From Planctomycetota bacterium (GTDB taxonomy: Bacteria; Planctomycetota; MHYJ01; JACQXL01; JACRIJ01): a stretch of DNA of 64,000 bases. Positions 24,030 to 33,499 of the stretch are shown piece after piece. The translations under genes and the position numbers were made by a program. The DNA is taken from NCBI GenBank assembly GCA_016220095.1, contig JACRIJ010000104.1:1-64000 (forward strand), given 5' to 3'. Each line of letters starts with the position of its first letter. Positions within the stretch are counted from its first letter, which is position 1. The notes below the pieces were generated by a model. The model saw only the letters and a list, made by a program, of their open reading frames with translations. It searched no databases and was not told the DNA's origin.

Positions 24030-25514
24030 ATGCTTAAAAACAAGAAAATACTGCTTATAACGCCGCCTTATCATTGCGGCGTTGTGGAATCCGCCGGCAG
24101 ATGGCCGAATCTCGGCCTGCTTTACATCGCGGGTGAACTTCGTAAAACGGGCTTTGAACCGGTTTATTACGATGCCATGGCAAAATTCCATACAATGGAA
24201 GAGGTCGTGCGCACCATTAAAGATACACAGCCAGGCGCGGTCGTAATTACCGCTATTACCGCCACCATAAATACTGCACTGGAAGTTCTAAAGCACGTAA
24301 AAAAAATCGGTCCGGACATTATTACAGTGCTTGGCGGAATTCATCCTACCTTTTGCAGTGAGCAAATACTTCAGGAAAATACGGATATAGTTGATTTCTG
24401 TTGTATAGGCGAAGGCGAACATACATTACAGGAATTACTTCTTACTGTGGATGCCCTGCGATGCGATTACGACAAAAACCTGCTTCAGGCAGTCAGGGGA
24501 ATAGCTTTTATGTATAACGGTCAAGCCGTCAAAACTGCGTCAAGGCCGTTTATAGAAGACCTTGACACGCTTTCACCGGCCTGGGATATCGTCAACTGGA
24601 AAGACTATCCGCTTTACTTCATAGATAATTCCATAGTGGCAATAGTTTCCTCTTCCAGAGGATGCACCAATCACTGCGCATTTTGTTCCCAGCATAAATT
24701 CTGGAACAGCACGTACAGAGAACGGGATCCCTGGAAATTTGCGGATGAAATGGAACTGCTCGCGGCGGAATACGGCATAAATGTTTTTTTCATAGCCGAC
24801 GAATACCCCACCCGTTCCAGGGAACGCTGGGAGAAAATACTGGATATTCTTATTGAAAAAAATCTCGGCGTGCACATATTGCTTGAAACTTGCGTAGCGG
24901 ACATCATTCGCGATGCGGATATCCTGTGGAAATACCGCAAGGCAGGCATAATGTTCGTTTATCTCGGCGTAGAATCCACAAAGGATTCCAGGCTTGAGAT
25001 GTTCAAAAAAGACATAAAATTTGAACAGAGCCGCGATGCCATAAAATTGCTCAAGACCGCCGGAATGATAACCGAAAGTTCCCTTATTATCGGAATGCCC
25101 GACGAAACGCCGGGCACCATAGCGGAAACGCTTGAACTGGCGTTTCTCTATGGCACGGATTATATGCATTTTCTGTTTATTACGCCGTGGCCTTACGCGG
25201 ATATGTACGAACAGCTGAAGACTTTCATAGAGGAAACGGATTTTTCAAAATACAATCTTGTTGAACCGATAATACGCTCCAATTACATGACCCGGAAGGA
25301 ACTTATGCAATCGGTGCTTAACTGCTATAAAGAATATTATTCCCGCAGGATACCGGAATGGCATGCGATGCGCGGCGATGAATTCAAAAAACAATGTCTT
25401 CTGAAAGGAATGAAGGCTATAATGGAGAATTCATTCCTGAAAAAGCACATGCACGAAGTCAAGAGTTTTAAGTCCGGCGTTCCGGGGCCTGAGTTGCCGG
25501 TCTCGGGCCATTGA
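24030..25514 (+). CDS. B12-binding radical SAM enzyme (BchE-like)
   Basis: About 494 aa. An N-terminal cobalamin-binding Rossmann domain (ILLITPPYHCGVVESAGRWPNLGLLYIAGEL...LGGIHPTF...IGEGE) is followed by a radical SAM core with SSSRGCTNHCAFCSQ (CxxxCxxC) and LGVESTKDSRLEMFKK, the layout of the BchE/HpnJ/methyltransferase class. Members oxidise, methylate or rearrange unreactive carbons; the substrate here is unknown. Start ATG 24,030 is chosen because the upstream extension is repeat DNA. It sits between ccsA and the outer-membrane barrel gene, so modification of a haem, quinone or lipid used by the conduit is possible, but this is speculation. Confidence 0.85.
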   Translation: MLKNKKILLITPPYHCGVVESAGRWPNLGLLYIAGELRKTGFEPVYYDAMAKFHTMEEVVRTIKDTQPGAVVITAITATINTALEVLKHVKKIGPDIITVLGGIHPTFCSEQILQENTDIVDFCCIGEGEHTLQELLLTVDALRCDYDKNLLQAVRGIAFMYNGQAVKTASRPFIEDLDTLSPAWDIVNWKDYPLYFIDNSIVAIVSSSRGCTNHCAFCSQHKFWNSTYRERDPWKFADEMELLAAEYGINVFFIADEYPTRSRERWEKILDILIEKNLGVHILLETCVADIIRDADILWKYRKAGIMFVYLGVESTKDSRLEMFKKDIKFEQSRDAIKLLKTAGMITESSLIIGMPDETPGTIAETLELAFLYGTDYMHFLFITPWPYADMYEQLKTFIEETDFSKYNLVEPIIRSNYMTRKELMQSVLNCYKEYYSRRIPEWHAMRGDEFKKQCLLKGMKAIMENSFLKKHMHEVKSFKSGVPGPELPVSGH

Positions 25515-27994
25515 TGTTCATGCTTAAAAAACTAATGAAATACGCAGACTATTTTTTGTTGACAATATACGCAGTATTATTCATCGCATCTGCGGAAACC
25601 GTTTTTGCCGATGGCGATCTTTACGGTTCCATCAGCACGCGTTTTGCGGAAAACAAGGTCGCTGACGACATTACGTCCAGACTGTTTAATACGCTGAGTT
25701 TCGGATACCAGGATTCTGTATTGGACAATATCGCCGTGCAGTTTAACGGAAATATGACTTACAGCGACGATGACCAGAAAAAATATGAAGATTTTATCCC
25801 GTGGTTCGGGCTTTCCCTGTCCAGAGACAATATCGCGTGTTCGGTAAATTACAGCGATTACGAAAACAAAAACTATAAGAACGCTTCGGGCATACTGTCA
25901 ACATCCGTGCTTAGTACCGGCCTGAATTTTTCGCCGCAGGACCTTCCTTCAATCGGACTTAGTTATTCCGTGCGCCAAAGTGAAGATGACCTTTCGCCCA
26001 AGACAGCGGATAATAAAATCGCAACCTATACGATGAATACCAATTACCATTTAGGAATTTTTTACGCGTTTTACAACCGCAATAATAACAAATATACCAA
26101 CAAAATCTCCGGATTTTTAACGATAACGCTTTCTTCCGGAATTTCTTATATTGCCACAGACGTATTGTCCGCGGTTTTTGTATCGGACACGGCTAATAAC
26201 AGGATAGTTAAATATTCAAATGACGGAACATATATAAGTTCTATAGGCAATGGAGGCACTGCCTCCGCCGAATTCAATTCGCCAAAGGGCATATGCCTGG
26301 ATCCGCAGGGAAATCTTTACGTGATAGACTCCCTGAACAGCCGCGTGCAGAAGTTTGATAACGAAGGCAATTTTATACTGAAATGGGGCGATGCCGGTAC
26401 AGGCAATGGCGAATTCAATACGCCATCGGGCATAGCTTCCGATGGCGTCGCTGTGTATGTAACGGATGCCGGCAACAATCGTGTGCAGAAATTTGACCTG
26501 AACGGGGTTTTTGTAGCCATGTGGGGAAGCACAGGTTCTTCCGCTGGGGAATTCATAGGTCCGCAGGGTATCGCGGCGTATGGCTCTTCCGTGTATGTCG
26601 TTGACACAAATAATCATCGTGTGCAGAAATTCAGCGTTGACGGGAGTTTTCAACTTCAGTGGGGAAGCTCGGGAAACAATATAGGCGAATTTTTTATGCC
26701 GTCAGGAATAGCAGTGGATTCGGCCGGGTTCGCTTATGTTACGGATTCGGCAAACAACAGGGTGCAGAAATTCACAGGTACAGGTGGATTCGTGTCCCAA
26801 TGGGGTTCGTATGGCGACCAGGACGGGCAGTTTGCTACGCCGTTTGGCATAGCAGCTGATCAGGGAAACAATATTTACATTACGGATCAAAATAATACCA
26901 GAATTGAAAAATTTTCATCTAACGGTATATTCCTGTATTCATGGGGCAAGGTGTATATTCCCAACGCGGCGCAAAGGACTGAAAACGTTCAGGATTCTTA
27001 CGGCGTTGGATTTTCCTACCAGCCGTGGAATTTTATGAATATCAGCGTAAATACGAATTTCAATTCGTCAGAATCTTTTAAGAATCAGGAAGTTACGGGA
27101 AAAGCTTTTCAGGAATCATATACCGTAATTTTGTCAATCAAGCCGGTTTCACCGGTAAATATATCATATTCATTTACAAGCCAGCGTTTACGCAATGAAA
27201 GCCAGTCCGGCCTGGAAACACAGCAGACTGACATAAACAGTACGCTTTCAGCAACGCTTGCTTTGCACAGGAATTTATCGCTGTCGTCCGGTTACGCGGT
27301 ACAATCTGTTTTCGGCGACGGGCTTGAGGATGTTGACAGCACAACATGGCGCATAGGCATGCTTACACAGCCGTTTTCAAAACTTTTGGCAACCGTTAAT
27401 TATTCTAATATTGTTGCCGAAAACAACGGCGAAAAAGTGTCGGATTCAGACAGCTTAGGGTTGTCCACGCAATGGAAAATGATGTCCAAGACCAGTTTAA
27501 ACCTTGATTATTATTACAATTTTAATTATAATATACTTACAAACCAGGCATCGGTATCCAGGTTGATGAAAGCGGAATGGTTTGCTTCACCGGTGGAGAA
27601 CTTCGTATGGAATCTCCGGTATGAAAAGAATATGGCCGAAAGCGAAGCAGGCAATGCCGGCGCCGATGCTTACAACACATATATATATTACATGCTATCG
27701 GGTGAAACTTCTGCAGGCGCGAATTTCGGATACAGGACAAATGAAAACCCGGCAGGCGATGCGGCAAGGTCTTTTTCGCAGACTTATACTTTTGAAAAGC
27801 GTATATCGGAAATAACGGATTTTTTTCTGTCATTTATAGCTGAATCAGGGACTTATTCCAGCCAGGTCATAAGCCCGAGGATAATGTTCAGGATTACCGA
27901 TACCACGGCGCTTTCGTTGAATTCGCAAAAATTCCTGAAGGGGCCGTCGGAAGGCGATTATACGATGTCCATGGAATTATCCATTAGATTTTAA
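25514..27994 (+). CDS. Outer-membrane beta-barrel with inserted NHL propeller
   Basis: About 826 aa. Start ATG 25,514 overlaps the upstream TGA (TGATG), so it is translationally coupled. After a signal peptide (to about ETVFADG) come amphipathic beta strands (about 30-215), then an NHL propeller of six blades (about 220-480; repeated VQKFDxxGxFxxxWGxxGxxxGxFxxPxGIAxD), then further alternating beta strands to the end. The last residues are MSMELSIRF, with the terminal Phe of outer-membrane proteins. Barrel proteins next to multihaem cytochromes form porin-cytochrome conduits in metal reducers; the propeller insertion could dock cytochrome on one side. That role is inference. Confidence 0.85.
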   Translation: MFMLKKLMKYADYFLLTIYAVLFIASAETVFADGDLYGSISTRFAENKVADDITSRLFNTLSFGYQDSVLDNIAVQFNGNMTYSDDDQKKYEDFIPWFGLSLSRDNIACSVNYSDYENKNYKNASGILSTSVLSTGLNFSPQDLPSIGLSYSVRQSEDDLSPKTADNKIATYTMNTNYHLGIFYAFYNRNNNKYTNKISGFLTITLSSGISYIATDVLSAVFVSDTANNRIVKYSNDGTYISSIGNGGTASAEFNSPKGICLDPQGNLYVIDSLNSRVQKFDNEGNFILKWGDAGTGNGEFNTPSGIASDGVAVYVTDAGNNRVQKFDLNGVFVAMWGSTGSSAGEFIGPQGIAAYGSSVYVVDTNNHRVQKFSVDGSFQLQWGSSGNNIGEFFMPSGIAVDSAGFAYVTDSANNRVQKFTGTGGFVSQWGSYGDQDGQFATPFGIAADQGNNIYITDQNNTRIEKFSSNGIFLYSWGKVYIPNAAQRTENVQDSYGVGFSYQPWNFMNISVNTNFNSSESFKNQEVTGKAFQESYTVILSIKPVSPVNISYSFTSQRLRNESQSGLETQQTDINSTLSATLALHRNLSLSSGYAVQSVFGDGLEDVDSTTWRIGMLTQPFSKLLATVNYSNIVAENNGEKVSDSDSLGLSTQWKMMSKTSLNLDYYYNFNYNILTNQASVSRLMKAEWFASPVENFVWNLRYEKNMAESEAGNAGADAYNTYIYYMLSGETSAGANFGYRTNENPAGDAARSFSQTYTFEKRISEITDFFLSFIAESGTYSSQVISPRIMFRITDTTALSLNSQKFLKGPSEGDYTMSMELSIRF

Positions 27995-28005
27995 GGAGTA
28001 TGCTG

Positions 28006-28584
28006 ATGATAAGAAATTATTTGCAAGGCGCTATAAAACAGGCAATGATTATACCGTTCCTGGTCATATTGATTGGTTGCAGCAGTGTTTCAAATTCAGC
28101 CTATCTTCATCCTGAATTTGATATGGCCGCAGTACGCAAGGTTGCCGTTGTTACATTTGCAAATTATTCCAAAGAACCCATGGCCGGCGAAAAAGTGACC
28201 AATATGTTTTTTACCCAGCTTCTCAGCACAGGGCTTTTTGACGTGTCGGAACCGGCAAGGACCGAGGAGATCATTAAGAAACACAAAAACGGCTCTGGTA
28301 TTGATTTGCTTGTCATGCAGAAAATGAAGGAATCATTGAATATCCAGGCAGTTTTTATGGGATCTGTGGATGAATATTCTTTTGCCTCCTTCGGCAGTAA
28401 AACCTATCCGCTTGTCACAATTTCCGCCCGGCTCGTGGATTGCGAAACAGGCACGATACTTTGGACGTCTACAATTACAGGTGACGGATCATCGTCCGTT
28501 CCGGTGCTGAATATTGGCGCGATAAAAACACTGCCGGAACTTGCACAGGCACTGTGTGTCAGGATTGTGAGCACTATAAAATAA
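28006..28584 (+). CDS. CsgG-like outer-membrane lipoprotein (1)
   Basis: 192 aa from ATG 28,006; AAGGAG at 27,993-27,998 is too close to the first ATG at 28,000. The signal ends in the lipobox ILIGC. The mature domain (VRKVAVVTFANYSKEPMAGEKVTNMFFTQLLSTGLFDVSEPARTEEIIKK...AVFMGSVDEYSF...LVDCETGTILWTSTITGDG) has the CsgG/DUF799-type fold seen in secretion or assembly lipoproteins. It is paralogous to the next gene. It may help export or anchor the conduit components. Confidence 0.8.
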   Translation: MIRNYLQGAIKQAMIIPFLVILIGCSSVSNSAYLHPEFDMAAVRKVAVVTFANYSKEPMAGEKVTNMFFTQLLSTGLFDVSEPARTEEIIKKHKNGSGIDLLVMQKMKESLNIQAVFMGSVDEYSFASFGSKTYPLVTISARLVDCETGTILWTSTITGDGSSSVPVLNIGAIKTLPELAQALCVRIVSTIK

Positions 28585-28594
28585 GGGATAAAAC

Positions 28595-29353
28595 ATGAAA
28601 AAAAAATATCTGTTATTTTTGCTTTTTAATGCCGTTCTGTTTGCGCCGGGCGGATGTAGAACATCCAATGTAGTTTCTTCCGCTTCACAGCCTGCGGAAA
28701 TAGACGCTTTTTACGTCAGAAGGATTGCCGTTGTGCCGTTTGACAACCTTACCGGTCTTCCGAACGATGCAGGCAGAAAAATTACAAATACACTCGTGGC
28801 GGATGTTTATTCCCGGAATGCGTTTGAACTTCTTAACAGCGGTGAATTGGAAGGCTTTCTTACGGATGAAAGGATACGCTATTCTTCCGATTTTACCATG
28901 CAGAAAACACAGAAACTCCTTTCCAAATACAATGTGCATGCCGTGCTTCTCGGCAGTATCAATGAATATTCCTACGCAAGCGCGGGTACGGAACAGCTTC
29001 CGGTAATAAGCATTTCCGCAAGGATGCTTGATACGCGTACGGCAAAAATAATATGGGCGTACAATGTAACTGCCGAAGCGCGCGAAACGGCATTCGGATT
29101 GGGTTCTATAAGAAGCCTCGCTAATTTGACAGAACTTGCGATTAATGATATAGTTGACAGTTTAATTGCGGCAAAATCCGAAACCGCCTTATCCGGCAGT
29201 CAGGGTGCGGATGCCGTGCAAACGGATAGGAGTACGCCTGAAAATCCAAATGTGCAATCGTCCATAATAATTATAGATGAAAGTGAAAAAAATTATACCA
29301 GGGAAAAATCCAAAGAATATTGGTATAAAATAGTCAAAGACTACAAAAAATAG
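28595..29353 (+). CDS. CsgG-like outer-membrane lipoprotein (2)
   Basis: 252 aa. Lipobox APGGC closes the signal peptide. The domain VRRIAVVPFDNLTGLPNDAGRKITNTLVADVY...AVLLGSINEYSYAS...ARMLDTRTAKIIWAYNVTAEA aligns closely with gene 28,006. The last 50 residues are a charged tail not present in its neighbour. Ten nt separate the two genes. Known CsgG builds an oligomeric outer-membrane pore, but the transmembrane strands of CsgG cannot be confirmed here. Confidence 0.8.
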   Translation: MKKKYLLFLLFNAVLFAPGGCRTSNVVSSASQPAEIDAFYVRRIAVVPFDNLTGLPNDAGRKITNTLVADVYSRNAFELLNSGELEGFLTDERIRYSSDFTMQKTQKLLSKYNVHAVLLGSINEYSYASAGTEQLPVISISARMLDTRTAKIIWAYNVTAEARETAFGLGSIRSLANLTELAINDIVDSLIAAKSETALSGSQGADAVQTDRSTPENPNVQSSIIIIDESEKNYTREKSKEYWYKIVKDYKK

Positions 29354-29362
29354 CATTATAGA

Positions 29363-31051
29363 ATGAGAAAAAATACTATGAAAAAAACAATTCCTCTTTT
29401 GATAACTGCCATGCTTGCGGTAACAGTAATGGCGTTGCTTTCGTCTCCATCGCCTGCGCAGATTGGCAAATCCTGTCTTGACTGTCATAAGGATATCAGC
29501 CTTCTTTTAAGCGAAAAAAACGTGCACCCCCCGTTCAATGTGAATTCCTGTGATTCCTGCCATGATACTACCACGCATGGTCAGATGGTGGAAAACGGCC
29601 CCGCATTGTGTCTGACCTGTCACGATGGGATAAAAAAAGAAACCGGTTCGCACTTTCCGCATTCGCCCGCAGAAAGCAACTGCCTGTCCTGCCATAATCC
29701 GCACGCATCGGCGAATTCCAAGCTTCTCATCAAACCTCAGGACCTGCTGTGCACTTCCTGTCATGACGGCATTACGAAAAAATTAGCCGAAAAACACCTG
29801 CATGAGCCGTTTAAATCAAAAGATTGCCTGTCATGCCATAAACCCCACGGCAGTGATACGCCGCATTTGCTTACGGAAAAAACGCCCGGTTTGTGCACGC
29901 AATGCCATGACACATCCGATAAAACCATTGCGTCTGCGCATAAAGATATTTCTATAAAAAATTCAAATTGTCCAGTCTGTCATAATCCGCACTCTTCTTC
30001 GGAGCCGAAGCTGATAGAAAAAAACCAGCACTATCCTTTTGAAACCGGCAATTGCGCTTCCTGCCATAAACAGAATGCGGACAGAATAGAACTTATTATG
30101 CCTGCGGATAAACTTTGCCGTACGTGTCACGGCAAAATCGGCAACGAACCGGAAAAAACATATCATCATTCGCCTGCGGAAAGCGGTGAATGCCTGTCCT
30201 GTCACAATCCGCACGCAACGTCCAGGAAAAAACTTCTTAATGATGAAATTAACCCCGTATGTTTCTCCTGCCATTCTGACAAGCAGGAGCTTCTTGGCAA
30301 AGAAATCGTGCATCAGCCGTTTAAAAACGATTGCACGGCCTGCCACAGTCCGCATTCGTCGGCGCTTGCCGGACTGATAAAAAAGAACGCGGTAGACCTG
30401 TGCGGTACATGCCACGCGAATCTGCCGCTGGAATTCGCAAAAAAAACCGTGCATTTTCCGTTTAAAAACGGTTCCTGCATGTCCTGTCACAATCCCCATG
30501 CGTCATCAACGAACGGACTTCTCAAAAAAAACCAAAAGGAATTGTGCCTTGAATGCCATCTTGATATAAAAGCCAAGCTTGTGGCAAAACGGACGCATTC
30601 CGGCACAGGCGGAGATTGCACCGATTGCCATTTGCCACATAGTACGGAAACAGAATCTTTGCTTAATATTGATAAGGAATTGTCCTGTTTTTCCTGCCAT
30701 CCGAAAGAGGATTTTACTGACAAAAAATACCAGCATTTTCCCGTTATGAAAAACAAATGCCTTACATGTCACGATCCGCATGGAACGGATTTCAAGGCAA
30801 ACCTGAAAAAATCGGTAAATGATACCTGTACCCAATGCCATCCCGCACGGCATAAGGAATTCGTGCACTCCGTGGACGCATTGCCGTCCGAAAAAATTGA
30901 TATGTCAGCCGAGGATAAAACCCGGCTTGACGCGGAGGGAAGGCTTTCATGCGTCTCCTGCCATAGTCCGCACGGTTCCAGGAACCCGTTTTTCCTTATT
31001 GACGAAATGACGCAAGGACAGCTCTGTTACAGGTGCCACAAACAAAACTGA
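29363..31051 (+). CDS. Multihaem c-type cytochrome, 22 haem motifs
   Basis: 562 aa (or 557 from the ATG at 29,378; neither has a good ribosome site). Signal peptide about to SSPSPAQ. I count 22 CxxCH motifs, one per 25 residues, in a regular repeat: HxPF...C(L/T)xCHxPHxS...LL.....LCxxCH. This is the doubled-CxxCH family. There is essentially no other domain, so the protein is a haem wire. Ten nt after the CsgG-like gene and 5 nt before the next, so in the same operon. Confidence 0.93.
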   Translation: MRKNTMKKTIPLLITAMLAVTVMALLSSPSPAQIGKSCLDCHKDISLLLSEKNVHPPFNVNSCDSCHDTTTHGQMVENGPALCLTCHDGIKKETGSHFPHSPAESNCLSCHNPHASANSKLLIKPQDLLCTSCHDGITKKLAEKHLHEPFKSKDCLSCHKPHGSDTPHLLTEKTPGLCTQCHDTSDKTIASAHKDISIKNSNCPVCHNPHSSSEPKLIEKNQHYPFETGNCASCHKQNADRIELIMPADKLCRTCHGKIGNEPEKTYHHSPAESGECLSCHNPHATSRKKLLNDEINPVCFSCHSDKQELLGKEIVHQPFKNDCTACHSPHSSALAGLIKKNAVDLCGTCHANLPLEFAKKTVHFPFKNGSCMSCHNPHASSTNGLLKKNQKELCLECHLDIKAKLVAKRTHSGTGGDCTDCHLPHSTETESLLNIDKELSCFSCHPKEDFTDKKYQHFPVMKNKCLTCHDPHGTDFKANLKKSVNDTCTQCHPARHKEFVHSVDALPSEKIDMSAEDKTRLDAEGRLSCVSCHSPHGSRNPFFLIDEMTQGQLCYRCHKQN

Positions 31052-31056
31052 ATATT

Positions 31057-31506
31057 ATGAAAAAAAATATTAAAATCATTACATTATTGGCGGCAATTAT
31101 CATTGCGATTGCCGCGGCTTTTTTTGCATTCGTGTTTGATAAGCCGGTTTCCTATAAGAACGGGGTTAAATCCGTTTCCATAACTGTAAAACACGAAATG
31201 TATAAGAATTTTTCGGAATCTCACACACTTAAGCCTGGAGAGCAGGTTTATATTCATGATACGAATTATGTTTTTGTTATTACGGATTTTATGCCTGATT
31301 TCAGGATAAAAAGGCAGACTGGTGAAGCGTATTCCAGAACCGATGCGCCCGATAATCCCGCCGTAAAAATCGCGCTCTATGTTGAAAATGAAAAATTGGA
31401 TGAAGCCTGGTATATCCTGAAAAAAAAGGATTATTATAAGGTATTTAAACCCGGCATTTATTTCGTTATAGATAATATCGTTTACGGAGACACCAAGTAT
31501 GAATAG
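31057..31506 (+). CDS. Small membrane-anchored protein resembling part of the ResB domain
   Basis: 149 aa from ATG 31,057 (the track start at 31,033 lies in the previous gene). One N-terminal TM (about 5-27), then a beta-rich extracytoplasmic domain: YVFVITDFMPDFRIKRQTGEAYSRTDAPDNPAVKIALYVENE. The string DFxPDF...NPAVKI resembles the periplasmic domain of ResB, so it could be a cytochrome-maturation helper. This is a motif-level likeness only. It overlaps the next gene by 8 nt. Confidence 0.65.
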   Translation: MKKNIKIITLLAAIIIAIAAAFFAFVFDKPVSYKNGVKSVSITVKHEMYKNFSESHTLKPGEQVYIHDTNYVFVITDFMPDFRIKRQTGEAYSRTDAPDNPAVKIALYVENEKLDEAWYILKKKDYYKVFKPGIYFVIDNIVYGDTKYE

Positions 31507-33454
31507 AAAAAGACTCTTTATTTTTACAGTTCTTACGGCCTTTCTCTGCGCGGCATTTCTGCAATCGTGCCAGAACGGCACCAGGCCTGCGCCGAAAAAG
31601 AAAACATGCATGGAATGCCACGCGCATGAGAATATGCAGGATTTGATGAATAAAAAAGTTGTCCATGCGCCGTTCAAATCCCAGGATTGCGAATCTTGCC
31701 ATGAAAGGCATTTATTCGGCGACAAATTGAAATTGAAACATTGGGACAGTAAGCTGTGTGCAAATAGCGAATGCCACGCCGATTATGCCTCTGATGCCAA
31801 GAAAGCGGTTTCCGAGGCGGTACATCCGCCTTACGCTAACTCGCCCTGCTGGCAGTGCCACTCTCCGCATGCCTCGGATTATCCGAAACTGTTGAAGGCG
31901 AAATCGCCCGACATGTGTTACGAGTGTCATGATAGAAGTGCGTATTCCGCGCAAAACGCGCATACGCCGGTTAAAGAAGGCAAATGCCTGTCATGTCATG
32001 CCGCCCATGAGTCTAATAACAAAGGGCTTCTTCAAAAACCTGTAAACCAGATATGCGCCGATTGCCATGATACGGGCACGGACAAAATGAAAACTGCGCA
32101 TAATAACTTTAATATTTCCAAAAGCGCTTGCTCTTCCTGCCATACGCCGCATTCGTCCGCACAAAAAGCCCTGTTAAAAAATACCGTTCACGCGTTTATT
32201 TTGGATAAAAACTGCGTTTCATGCCATGCGGATCCTTTGGCGCCGGAAAAACTGGTTAAACCCGTTAAAGAACTCTGTCTGTCCTGCCATGATAAACAAA
32301 CAAATGAACTTTCGGATAAACATATACATAAGCCGTTCATTGACGATGATTGCCTGAAATGCCACGCCGCACATGCTTCGCAGACGGAAAAACTCCTTAT
32401 TCTGCCCGTAAGCTCACTTTGTATTTCATGCCATAAACAGGAAACTACGCCCGATATGGCACAGCATAAGCCGTATATGTCCGGAGATTGTTTGTCATGC
32501 CACAAGGCTCATTCAAGCGGCCAGTCGAAACTTGTGAAAGATAATCTTGAGCAAAACTGCGTCTCATGTCACGCATCCGTGACGGAAGAGCGGAAAAAAT
32601 CCCATGTGCATAGTCCGTTTGGCGGGGATTCATGCCTTCAATGCCATAGTCCGCACCAGTCAAAATATAAATTCATATTAAAACAGGAACCTGGCAAATT
32701 ATGTGCCGAATGCCACGAGGAAACCGTTGCGGGTGGCAGGAAAGAGACTTATCAGCATACGCCTTTTTATAATCAGAATTGTTTTACCTGTCATTCCGGC
32801 CATGCCGCGGATTATAAGGCTTTGCTTGTTAAAAAGGAAAAAGAATTATGCATGGATTGCCATAAGAACAGTGCGTCTGAACTTATGGCGTCTTATCAGC
32901 ATACGCCGGTTAAAAATGGCGAATGCTCGTCCTGTCACAATCCGCATAGTTCCAATATAAAAAACTATCTGAAAAAATATAAAGAGGCATTATGTTTCGA
33001 TTGCCATCCGAAAATTACCGAAGAGCTTAAACAGTCCTCCAGGCACCAGCCCGCATTGCAGGGAGACTGCATAAAATGCCATTCTCCGCATGGTTCCGAA
33101 ATCGAAAATCAGCTCCGGCGCGCGGATATGGGGTTGTGCACCCAGTGCCATCCCAACGTCGCAAAAGAGCTCCAAAAGAAATTTCCTCACCAGCCCGTGA
33201 AGGACGAAGAATGCCTTGAATGCCATTCTCCGCATGCATCAGCGCATGAAGCCCTTATGTCAGAGCCGGCCCCGGAACTTTGCCTGAAATGCCATAAACC
33301 GGACGCGGTTTTTACCGCCGCGCACAGGAATTTTGACGTGAAAAAGACAGACTGCCTGCAGTGCCATACGCCACACGCCGCGGACCAGAAAGGCCTGCCG
33401 CTGTCCCATCTGCATAAGCCGTATAAGGACGGGGATTGCTCGGAGTGCCACTGA
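31499..33454 (+). CDS. Multihaem cytochrome lipoprotein, about 26 haem sites
   Basis: 651 aa with a signal peptide ending in the lipobox FLQSC, so probably lipid-anchored at the membrane. I count 25 CxxCH motifs and one CX4CH (CANSECH near residue 90), with the same doubled-CxxCH repeat as genes 29,363 and 33,500. GGAGA at 31,486-31,490 supports the start. The protein stops immediately after the last motif (GDCSECH), where the repeat normally continues, so it may be truncated or simply end there. Likely outer-membrane or periplasmic electron carrier. Confidence 0.93.
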   Translation: MNRKRLFIFTVLTAFLCAAFLQSCQNGTRPAPKKKTCMECHAHENMQDLMNKKVVHAPFKSQDCESCHERHLFGDKLKLKHWDSKLCANSECHADYASDAKKAVSEAVHPPYANSPCWQCHSPHASDYPKLLKAKSPDMCYECHDRSAYSAQNAHTPVKEGKCLSCHAAHESNNKGLLQKPVNQICADCHDTGTDKMKTAHNNFNISKSACSSCHTPHSSAQKALLKNTVHAFILDKNCVSCHADPLAPEKLVKPVKELCLSCHDKQTNELSDKHIHKPFIDDDCLKCHAAHASQTEKLLILPVSSLCISCHKQETTPDMAQHKPYMSGDCLSCHKAHSSGQSKLVKDNLEQNCVSCHASVTEERKKSHVHSPFGGDSCLQCHSPHQSKYKFILKQEPGKLCAECHEETVAGGRKETYQHTPFYNQNCFTCHSGHAADYKALLVKKEKELCMDCHKNSASELMASYQHTPVKNGECSSCHNPHSSNIKNYLKKYKEALCFDCHPKITEELKQSSRHQPALQGDCIKCHSPHGSEIENQLRRADMGLCTQCHPNVAKELQKKFPHQPVKDEECLECHSPHASAHEALMSEPAPELCLKCHKPDAVFTAAHRNFDVKKTDCLQCHTPHAADQKGLPLSHLHKPYKDGDCSECH

Positions 33455-33486
33455 ACGAATTTGAGATTTCAAATTTGAGATTCGTT
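33454..33486. repeat. Short inverted and direct repeat between cytochromes
   Basis: AACGAAT...ATTCGTT arms enclose two direct copies of AATTTGAGATT. It lies directly after the 26-haem gene stop and before the AAGGAG of the next gene. It may be a weak hairpin or a dispersed repeat. Confidence 0.55.
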
Positions 33487-33499
33487 ATAAGGAGTTTAT

